A DNA stretch of 64,000 nt. Origin: Xenopus tropicalis (lineage: Eukaryota; Chordata; Amphibia; Anura; Pipidae). The stretch spans positions 20,427,212 through 20,491,211 of the forward strand of contig NC_030679.2 of the NCBI RefSeq assembly GCF_000004195.4, in the 5' to 3' direction. Under the pieces are notes generated by a model, which was not told the origin of the DNA, did no database searches, and saw only the letters and a list, made by a program, of their open reading frames with translations. The number at the start of each line of letters is the position of its first letter. Position 1 is the first letter of the stretch. Made by a program: the position numbers and the translations under genes. Shown in pieces: positions 48,501 through 60,500 of this stretch.

Positions 48501-51500
48501 TTTTTTTAGATAGGAATTTTGGGTTTTCATGAGCTGTATGCCACAATCATCAATATTAAAACAAGAAAAGGCTTGAACTACTTCAGTTGTGTGTAATGAA
48601 TCTAAAATATATGAAAGTCTAATGTTTATCAGTACATTACAGAAAATAATGAACTTTATCACAATATGCTAATTTTTTGAAAAGGACCTGTATATATCTA
48701 TATATAGCAAGGCTTCCTGGGTAAACAGGGCTGATGATTTAAAGGGATATTTTAATTTCAGAGTGGTTGGCAGGTGATTAAATCTGGTCTTTTTGGGATA
48801 CATTATCCCCACCTATGTAAATCAGCACTTGATAAATTCCCTATGTACACACTGGAGCTCAATGTTGGGATCCTGGCAGTAGTATCACTGAGGTTTTGTG
48901 TAGAAAGCACACTATTATTTATGGCCTTTCCCCCATATTTAAAAGTGCTTATTCACTGAATTGACCAGAATCTGATGCTGTCCTTTGGGCCTTATATTAT
49001 TTATGGGAGTTTTTAACTCAACTACTAAAAGCTACATTTTATATTCAACCTGCTAGGGGCATGCCCATGTCATGTATGTTCTTTTGTTTCCCCCTTTCAT
49101 TGAATCCACTCCAGACAACGCCTGGTGGTCATAATAAAATACCAGACCTGCATTTATGGAATGAACTGCACCCACAGAATGTTTATGCAATAAGGTCAGC
49201 ATTTCGGTGTGTTTATGTATGGGATCTATTATCCAGAAACCCAAATGCCAAAATACAAGAATGCCATTAGCCACACAAAAGCAAGTCCATTTTTTAAGGA
49301 TATGCTTTTCCATTGAAATAATAAAAACCAGTGTGAAATAATACTAATGGCAAAACAGTGCTCCAAATTACAGAAATACCCTGTGTCTGAAAACCCCCAA
49401 GTACTGCAGGTGTCTTTCTGGGTAATAATGTTTCAGTATTCCCTTTAAATTTACCAGTTAAAAGCAAGGCCACAGAATGTGTTGGTGACATAAAAATCAT
49501 ACTCTGAAGCACTTTCTTTCTAGTTGCTCACCAACCCCTTGGATGCTGTTCCCAGTGGCCTTAAAGGAGGGGCTTGTTTTTTAATTCTTGGCTTGGAGGC
49601 AAGTTTTGGTTGCATTAAAACCAGGTGTACTGCTATACAGAAGTTCCTGTAGGCTGCCAGTCCACATAGGGGCAATCAAATAGCCAATCACAGCTTTTAT
49701 TTGGCACTCGCGGGCATGTTTTGCCATGCTGGTGTGGCTCCCAAACAGTTTTTACATTTGAATGTGGCTCATGTGCAAAAAGGCTTGGGGTCCCCTGCCC
49801 TATGGAATGATGGACTCTAGTTAGTTTGCATATTTGCTGAAAAGAGAAATGCATTTTTCTACTATGAACAGTATGAACAGGTCTTATGAGCCATTGTAAT
49901 GTAAGTAGGGAATGTTAATATCATGCATGCTGGATCTCAGATGCATGCAGGATGCGTTTAGTCATGAGTAAAGAACAAGCTTGATTCCTCACGTTTATTT
50001 CAGTACTTACCCTAAACTTCTCCATCTCTTCTTCCTGCAAGCAAGAGCCACACACATTGAAGCATGTATTTGAACAGAAAAGCACAGGAAGAAAGCACAG
50101 TTATGAATCAGACAAAGATGTAAAAGAGAAAAACAAGAAAAATCCATGAGAAACAAATGTGCTACACATGACAGAATCTGACAAGATCTGACGCAGACAG
50201 CTGGGGTGTCACTGCGCGTGTGTGATGCTCTTTCCTTGTAGTAGAAAGAAATGTCTCTGCCTTCTCACCAGTGCACATCCTCCCATTGCTCAGAGAACAC
50301 AGTTATTAAAATGTGCACACAAAATTTAAAATGCTGTTTTTTGCTCGGCTTACACTACCTGCTTATAGGAACAGCAGGAACATTGGTTTTTACATAAATA
50401 CTGCATATCATTGCAAAGCTCTCTGATGTGCAATGTACTATAACATAGGTTTGTTTTGGTAAAGCCACTCTTCCCAGTAAATAAGTATTGATGCCACACA
50501 GTACCAAGCAGGCTCATGGGAGGGGAAATGTTAAAAGTCTGCAAAAATTGCCACTCTAGCTCAGGGGATATCATTAATTAAGAACACCTTTGAGTTTCAC
50601 ATAACTTTATTTGTATGGTACCGATTTCAGATTTTACATAGAAACCATGAATGGTAAAAAGGTAGCAGCAAAGTTGGAATAGTAACTAGGGTTGGCACCA
50701 TTCAGTTTGAAACATTTGATGAAGGGGCTGCTCAGTTCTAAACCCACTGCCTGGTTTGTGCTTCCCTTCAACCAACCCAAGACATGCCTGCCCCAGCCAC
50801 AACGTCACCGGCCCACCCCATAACACCACCCCACTCCACTTGTTTGGACTTTGTTTCCAACAATGGTGGCAAACCTAAAATGATACATCAAAGGAACATA
50901 ATTTGCTAGAGATTGCACATTTAATAAAATGCTCTGTGTTTTGCCCTACAGCAGCTCACAATGTGTAGCCTTACTGACTAGAGGCATTTAAGGGCTTGAT
51001 GAAGTCTTCCACGGAGAAAAGTAGAAAAGTAAGCAGCAACGTAACTTTCAGCTCTCCCTGGTGATTTAGGCCTAGAAATTTGGGCAGCTGACCCACTAAA
51101 AATAGGGTGTACATCGCAGTATCTGTTGAATAAACTATATTCTTTGCATATACATTAAACTAAAAAAATGAGTAATGATGTTTAGATGTTCTAAAAGTTA
51201 TGAATTTCAATGTAATTTCAAGAACAGAAATGTTGAGAACTTTATGGAAAAAGGAAGTAAAACACTGGTTTAGACTAACAAGGAAACACAGCATTATCAT
51301 GGTGACAGACAGGTACCACACAAAGAAACACACAGTGACTTGCCAAATTCTCTCTTTTCACTAAAATACAAATCCTATACTGAAATTGTTCCATGATATT
51401 TTTATCTCAAAGCATGGGTTGAGATAAGAGTTTTAGATAAACCATTGCAGTACATTAAAGAGATTCTCCCATGATTTTTATGGTATATTTGTATTTCTAA

Positions 51501-54500
51501 ATTACACTGTTTATATAGCAAATAATTCACTCTACCATTTAAAATGTTATTCTTGACCCAACAAATGTATTTTTTTAGGTGTAATGTTGATGTGTGAGCT
51601 TTCAGAAGGAGCCGGCGCTACACATCCGGACTTGGATTTCTTACTATTGAGTGCTATTCTGATACCTCTGGGAGCTGCTTTCTTGCTCCCTTCCCATTGT
51701 TCTGCTGATCAGCTGCTGGGGGGAAAAGCGAGGGGGGTGATATCACTCCAACTTGCAGTGCATCAGTAAAGGTGCCCAAACACATTAAGATTCGCTCTCT
51801 TGGCGAGATTGCCAAGCGAGCAGATCCTCACCCGATATCCCCACCTACGGGTGGGCGATATCGGGGATCGTGTAGGCTAATTTGATCGTTTGGCACTGGG
51901 GCACCCTGGGAAATGAAGAATATGGCTAGCCCCATAAATATAAAAAAATCTGTTTGTGTTTCTGAAAAACAGATTTCAATGCAGGATTTTGCTAGAGAAG
52001 CTCTATTACCTGATGCGGTTTAAAAAAACAAAAACAAAACAAAAAAAAAACCCCTTTTTAAAGGGAAGGCGAAAAATACCCTATGAACAATGTAGGTCTC
52101 TATTAAAAAATGTGTAGAACAGCTGATATGTAAAATACTGCTTCATCTAAATTAGGGGTGGCCAACTGAGTCCAAAAGGGTTTTCATGGCCCCCATCTGC
52201 TTAAAGGTTCCAGAGACTTGATTATATGACATCATCATTGTAATTAACCAAGCCCATTTTCATGTAGTATTTTTCAAAGAACAATCCTAAACAGAACATT
52301 TTAAGCACTAAGGCCCCTCCACCTCGTATGATTCACTGGGCTCCATACAAACCAAGGGCACACATACATTCTAAGTTACATTAGCAGATGAATGGTGAGA
52401 GCTCTGTCTTTTTCTACCACATTTTATATGTTAAAGTCAGAACTGCAGTAAGTATGGAAGCGGGGAAGAGAGAAGAGCAGTGGGCAGTTTCAGTGACAGT
52501 GTGGAGGAGGTGATGGAAGAGTTGTGTAGGGTGAAAGGAAGAGCCTGGAGTTTGCCTTAGGTGCAGTTGGTGCTGGCCTGGCTCTGGCAAGTGTACACCT
52601 ATTTGCAAGAATACACTTTTTCCCCTTTATTGTGGTGGTCTTGGAAAGTGACATCCACAACAATATAATTATATGCTTCATTTGGGATTTCTACATGTCA
52701 CAAACCTATGATCCTATGAATACTGGGAATCAATCTGTTCAGAAGACCCCTAGCATTCATATCTTATTTTATAAAGAGAAAAGATCCTATAAAGGGCAAG
52801 CAATAAGGTGATTTTTTTTTTGTTTAATAGTTTGGATTAGAAACACAGATCTAATGCTTGAATATACATGAATGCATGTACTTTCCACATACACATGTTA
52901 CTCTATGAGGGAGCCACCATATTTGCCCTGCAGATGTCTGTTCTAACTGACTGACTGAGAAGGGACAGTAAAGTTAGACTGAAGAACTTCAAGTAACAAT
53001 GACCCACAAAAACAGACCTATCAGCATAACACAAGCAACATGACCTATAGGTAACTTTAATGTACATTAATATTTTGAAGAGTTTTCAGTTTCACTTAAG
53101 CTTTATAAATGGTATATCGTTTTTTAGGTAAACTAACATAGCCTCCATGAAAATCCCCAAAATTTAAAGGACAAGGCAACTCAAAATATAATTTTTTGCC
53201 TGTCCTTTTCTATTCTCTGCCCTGGTGGCTCAGACTGTTGAAACAATGTAACACAAGGCAGCAGCCTGACAGACCTGTATTGCTGGAGAAGCAAGACCTT
53301 TGCAACATTGTTTAAAATGTAACAACCAGGAGTTCAGCAAATGCTGCTTTCAATAGCAATTACATTTACAAATAACGTTTAAAGTGCTACAAATTTTTAA
53401 TTATTTCATATTGGAAAGTTGTTTAGAATTATGTTTTCTTTCATTATGCAAAACATTATTTTTGGGGTTGACATGCCCTTTAAATAATGCATTTATGGAT
53501 AATCATATGGCTGCGAAACTGATGAAAGTTTGAAGAAGTTTGTGTGTTAAAATTGTCACCTAGTCTATAACTGAAGACTAGATGAAGATCATTTTTATGA
53601 TTAGTGCAGAAATCCAGCTACAACCAAAGGTTCCACAAACTGTTCCATACCAGGAGAATTCCCTTGGCATATACCATTGCTGCTGGATTGCACAGTATCA
53701 GCATCTTAACAGTTCTGAAGGTCTATGTATCTATAAAAACATGCCGGTGCTAAGAAGTAGGGATTACAGTATATACAGGAAATGGCTTATATGGTATTTG
53801 ATTCAATTATAGTAGCAGTAGATTTAATTAGAAAATACACCCCTTATCTGGAAACCCATTATCCAGAAAGTTCTGAATTACGTAAAAGCCATCTCCCATA
53901 GACTCCATTATAAACAAATAATTCTAATTTTTAAAAATGATTTCCTTTTTCTCTATAATAATAAAACAGTATCTTGTACTTAATCCCAACCTAGATAGAA
54001 ATTAATCCTTATTGAAGACAAAACAATGCCATTGGGTTTATTTAACATTTATATGATTTTTAGTAGACTATCTACACTATCTATATACCCATAACAACAG
54101 AGGGTATATTTTCATTAGCCTCACACAGTTGGTGTAGGGGCATCAGCAGTATGTCCTGACTCTATATCAAATCTTTATTCAAATAATTTAATTGTGGATC
54201 CACCAATTCCAGAAATTATGGAGTATGCTGAATACAGAATCTTCCACAAAACCTTTGGCTTGAATGAATGGAACAATGTGAAGTTGGCTATACATGTGTA
54301 TGGCTACTTGCATGCAGTGGGGTAGCTACCTTTACAGCAGACCCTGTGGGTTGGCCTGGACCACGGGGTCTGCTGTATCACAGTCCCTCCTCCCTGGCCT
54401 CTCTTCCCTTTTAGATATTTTTGCAGGGGGAAAAGTAGGAGAAAGGGGTGCGTGGTGCACCCAAGTTACTACAGTACTTGTATGGTATCTGTCCAACTGG

Positions 54501-57500
54501 CTTAGGAGTGCTTGGTCAAACACCATACAGTATCAGCCAGTGTATGGCAATGCTTGAAAAGATAAAGGGAGGGGGGGGGATCTGTATCCCAGCCATTAAC
54601 TGGAGTGCTCATTATAACCAAAAGGGGAGAATAGTGTATGCCCGTTAATTTTTCTTACCTTTGCCTAAACATAACTGCTGGATCCATATTAGCAGAAGTC
54701 ATGCGAATAACATGTCGAATCTCCTTTGCAATCATTCGCAGCTTCTCAAAATTTACTAACCCATCAACTTTTGAATCATTTCCTAGAAATTGCAAAAAAA
54801 CAAAATAGAAAATCAGTGAAAAACAGAAACAAAAAAAAATGCAGCTTTCCTATGTTCCTATCCTAGGGTTGTTATGTCATCCTATGAAACATTCTAATTA
54901 ACACTATGCAGGAGGAGTTAATGCTGAACAGCCTCTACTAAGGTGATAAAAGCAAGAAAGGACAATAGCCAGGTATGTTAGGTCTCCCAGGGTACCACAA
55001 AAAAGAGCTCAGCTAATCAATCCACTTTATTTACCTGCCTGGCATGGGAACGACAGATGAGGAAGTTGCTAATCTGGTGCCAATATTCAAAAAAAAGATC
55101 TTGTTTTCAGAATGACAGCCAAAGGCTGCTAGTTTAACATTGGTAGTCAAGCTTTTGCAATGAGCTACTAGTATACATTTAAAATCACAATACTATGTTT
55201 TTTTTACAGGACCAACTGTGCGTAAACTAAGGCTTTGTAAAAAAGGAATTATTTCCCGCTGCAAGGAAAAGGTTACGTTAAACAACTTCCCAGTACACAT
55301 TTTGCCATAACCTACTCCCTACTTGATTTATCATTTGTAGAGTCTTAAAACAAGGGTTGTGCTAAATATTATTCCACCTTCTACATTTTCTAATCACCTT
55401 CATGAAGAAATGTTATATCCTTCTTGACGACTGGGAAGAGAGGAATGATGGGGGGCTGCATGCTCTGACTGCTTAGAATATTACGGTATTTCGCCATATT
55501 TCTTGAGGGGTCGAAGAGATCTTGCAGGTCTCGAAGCAGCTTCTCGTATTTGCTGGGCAACTTTTCCCAAGTTCCTCGAAGCCGAGCCACAGGTGCAAGA
55601 TTGAGCCCACTTATAGAGAGAAAAGAGGAGAGAGAAAAAAAAAAAAATAAAGAGGTTCAACCACAAAGACTAATAAGAACTAAAAGTAGAATCACAAATA
55701 TGAAGATATGTAAGTTTACTGTACTACGACCTATTATGGCTCATTACCCAGTGACCTCTATACTGTCCTTTTTCTCCTTTTCCATTTGCTTCTTTGCAGC
55801 TACCCCCCTTCCCCCCCCCAACAAAAATGATTCCCCCATCTGGTTATCTTGGTATAAGTACCCACAGAAATACCATGACAAATCATTACTAATATTCTGG
55901 GTGCCTTCTTGTCATAATAAATAGTATGGCAGCCCTTTATGATGGTATCAGGGTGCTAATGTGCATATATACACATATATACATAAGTATATATACACAA
56001 ATACACTACTAATTCAAGACTTGACTAGACTGGGGCACATGACAGGCTATATTATAAAAGACACATTAGAATATCATTACTGAACATCCTGTGTGTTTCC
56101 AATTCCCTTTTCAGTACCTAAGATAAATAAATATCCTAATAACCCACCCCAAATGACCACCACTATTTCAGATTCTTTACAATTTTCTTCAATTAGTTTT
56201 TGGAAATTCTTGCATTTCTCAGAAATTAGCATCACTTCACCAGGGGGTGTTGCACCTGGCGCAGATAATGGCAGGACCCTCTCCCAATGCTGAAGGACTA
56301 CTCTAGTAATAAACTGAAGATTCCTCCATTATTTCAGATAACGGCAATGTGGTTACTCTAGTGATAAAGGCAAGGTTCTATCCACGTGTTAGAAAATGGC
56401 AAGCTCCGCTCTCTACAAGAGATAATACTATTTTTTCTGCTCTAGTGATGAAGGGAAGACTTTCTCCCTTTACTTGTTACCGGCATGTTGACTACTCTAG
56501 TGATAAAATCATGGTGCTATCTACATACTAAATAATGGCAAGATCCTCTTTGTATGTTAAATAATTGAAAGTAGTATAGTGATAAAAAGAAAAAAAGTGA
56601 AGAAAAATTCTCTCTGCCAGAATAAAACAAATGTAATTACATGCCCTTGCCTCTTCTGCCCTATGAGAGTTGTTTTTGCAGGAGCAGACAGGACATGGCA
56701 CTTCTGCAAATAAAGTGTACAACCCTACTGGCGTCTGAAAGAAGAATTCTAATATGGTGCAAGGTAGGGGGCCGAAGGGAAACTGGAAGTGGGTAAAAAA
56801 TTCCAGACGGACTGGGCCTGGGGAGAACACTGGAGTAGTTTGCATTTAAATTAAGCTTCAGTATGCTATAGAATGTCCTAATCTGCTCTTCATTTTTTTT
56901 TATTGTCTCAGTTTACAGTTGACCCTTAGGCTACAATTATGTTACATATTATTCCTTATTCTTTCTACTATACAATAAACATAAAAATTAAAATAAAAAA
57001 GCCTGCCCAAGGACTCCATAAACTTCATTGTATTACATTATTGTACTACAGGGCATCGAACATTATGTATGAGAAATAATCAGCCCACAATATGTAATAA
57101 ATTAGAGAGCACTGGTCTACATCATACTAAAAGCTGATTTACAATTGAAACCCCTTAACACACTTCAGTTTTGTGTAACAGCAATACACAAACATTTCAG
57201 CCCATTACCCAACCTATGATCTGCTACCATACTGGCATTGGTACCACATTTGAAAAACCGAAGTCTTTAACAGCACTCATGCTTTCACTTTTTTCTCCAG
57301 GTGCTTGGTGAGCAAAAACGTGGAAGACCAGCACAGTCTAGACCTTTAGTAGGCACAACTGACATTTCATTGCCTATTGGGATCTCAACAATAATTGTTT
57401 TTAAAAACAGAAGATGAAAATGCTTAATTTATTTTCACTAAAAGAAAGAGTCCTGAGAGATCATACCCTATAATTATTAAAGTGGCAGCAGATTACCACA

Positions 57501-60500
57501 CACGGTCAGTCCAGACCCTGGTAGTCAGGTATTTTATTGTGACACACAGTGACAACATTTGGACACAAGAGGGCAGCTTTGGGTGAGATACATTAACAAG
57601 GCAGTATGTTGCACTTACCAGTAACTATGAAACTTAATGAGAACTAGGGCCAGGACTGTTTGACATCTAGCTGTCATTCACCTTGGAACTATATCAACTT
57701 TGGTATCTATCATATACAGCACTGAATCATAAATTGTATGAACTGTATTTCCTGGATTGCACATATGCAAATTTGGCACCAATGGTCTTAAATCAGCATG
57801 ATTATGAAGACAGGTAATTGTTCATTTTAGTCTGTTCTTTACTATACACCAAAATACCATACCTTATTATAGCAAACATGGAGTTAAAATTTCTGCATTC
57901 TCTGCAATGGAGGGCAGTCTTTATGAAATGCTTCACAATTTTCATTCTCTTCAAATGGTTTGGTTCTCTTAGAATTTCCGTGGCCACCCAAAATGTCTCT
58001 TGGTTGATCACTTCCTCAAACTGTTTCAGATGAGCAGCACTTGTCTTGGAATCTATCTTGAAAAGGTCATCTATGTATTCTGTGGGCTCAATATTGCGGA
58101 AGAGTTCAAAGTCCCGCATAGAAAGCTGTGTTGCCACCTCGATAGTGCTAAGCTGAAGGAGAGAGATGAGGCTTTCACGCAGAAGCTCCTGAGCATCTTC
58201 ATCTGAACACAACGTTTCGGTCTCCATGTTGTTCTTCAAATAATACCTGCAGAGCAAAAAGAATAAATAGAGTTTAACACTGCCTCGTAGGAAAAAATGT
58301 GAAGTATAACGTTGGCTTTTCTCAGTCCAGAATTTTTTAATGGTGCTGTGTGTGTAACAGGTAGTGTGAAGACAAAAGTAAAATACACATCCTGCATGCC
58401 TAAAAGCAATGCAGTCTGCAGCATGTATTAAAAGTAACAGCTAATTAGCCATGCAAGAAGTAAAATCATGTGTCATTCAGTTTAAAGGAGAAGGAAAGTG
58501 TTTATCACTTGGGGTGCCAAATGTTGGGTAACACCAAGTGATTGTAATTACTTACTGATACCCCTGGCTGTGCTCCTGTTAGCAGAAAACTGCACCAGTC
58601 TGGGGGTTCTTCTGGGCAAGCACCACAGTGTGATCCTCTTCCTAAATCTTCTTTCTCCGTGCTGGTGTGTATGCCCAGTAGAGTGAAAAGCAGAACTGTA
58701 ATAAAAACGCCAGTCTTTTCACTCTACTGAACATGCATCGGCCCTGGGGTATTGAAGAATAAAAATGCAGAAGACGACATTGCTTCATGGTGCTTGCTAA
58801 GAACAACCCCGGGCCGCAGTTATCAGCACCACCCAAGGGTATCAGGTAAGAAATTACAATCACCTGGGGGTGCCCACTATTGATTTAGACTTTCCTCTCC
58901 TTAAAAGTGACCGTGTGGCAACTACATTTATAAAATTACATTAAATTGTGTTTATTAGTTGAACAGCACACACAGAATAATCCATTACAGGAGTAGTTCA
59001 CCTTTTTTTATTCCGATACTTTTCTTATTAAATGACATTGCACTTCCAAATGGCTTTCTAGATAACAGGTTTCCAGATAATGTTTTTTTTTTTTTAAGAT
59101 AATACATCTTATACAATACAAGGCTCTTACCTTCCATTCAGCTGGATTCTGTCTGCCAGTTTAGAAAGCTGATCCGGAAGCCGTCTTTGTTTAATGACAC
59201 CTTCTGGACTGACCGAGACCTCACAGAGAGAGTATGTGTCTGTTGACCCAGTAAGGCTGAATTCATGAAGTGCTTGTATCACCACCTCCTTTGCAGTAGT
59301 GTCTTTGCCGATGATAATATAGCAGCACTGCTGATCTGCTTTAAATATTCGTATAACTTGGTCTGGAATATCTACAAATCAGATGAAATAATAAATACTA
59401 CATTAAACACTCACATTAAAATAATGGTGTTATTAATGAAAAATATAAAACTAATTGTGAATTAATTTACCAGTTGCACATACAACATTGTACTTAGCAG
59501 GTGCGGCAAACTGTTATAATGGTTTGCATGTTGCACTCATTCAGTAAATGAGTATGATATTTTTGTTTAAAAATACCTGTACTTTTTTCTGGTAAGGATT
59601 TTGGGAGCAAATCATGAATGTCTTATTAAAGGCTTTACTACATACAATAGTCTGGTAGAGCAAAACACAGCAGAACTGATGGCAATCCCAGTGCATTAAG
59701 ACAAGAACCTCTACTTTTTAGAAAATATATTTTACATGCCCAGGATAACATTTTAAACATTTTTAAAGGGCACTTGTCATTAAAAATACTGCTGACCGCA
59801 CCAGAGGGGCAAGCTATTAGAACCGGCACTCCAGTAGGGGGGAAACAATAGGCAGCCCTCTGTCTGCAACACAAGCTCCCTCCCTGTGTTTTTGTTTCTC
59901 CCAACAAGACTGCAGGACTCTACTAGCCCACACTCCAGTGGGGGAAACAGTGTTTAGGTGATAAGTCAAAATAACTGCCCACTGGTCCTTTAAAGCAAAA
60001 GGAAAGATTTATTCACTGAAGGTGCTAAAAACCTTACACCCAGTAAATCTGAAGGCACAGGTTACATTCAGATAAGCTCTGTAGAATTAAAAGGGTTTAA
60101 ATTCCTGTGTAAGAAGTAAAACCACAGTATTCTACAGAGCTGGCATCTGCTATTTATCCTATTTTAACCTGAATGTCTGTCCCCATGGCAACACAGCAGC
60201 TTATTTAAATAAGGTAAAGCAAACACACAAGTTTAACCAGTGCAGGGCAACAGTACAATGCATTTTAACTACAGGTATGGGATCCCTTGTCTGGAAACCC
60301 GTTATTCAGAAAGTTCCGAATTACGGAAAGGCCATCTCCCATAGACTCCATTATAAGCAAGTAATTCTAATTTTTTAAAATTATTTCCTTTTTCTCTGTA
60401 ATAATAAAACAGTACCTTGTACTTGATCCCAACTAAGATATAGTTAATCCTTAATGGTGCCAAAACAATCCTTTTAGGTTTATTTAATATTTAAATGATT

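Noticed and set aside
51584..51769. 61-codon frame at 51584
   Set aside because: No splice support, no family match; it ends at the edge of a MITE.
53582..53812. 76-codon frame at 53582
   Set aside because: No conserved motif; it lies in a rapgef6 intron on the opposite strand.
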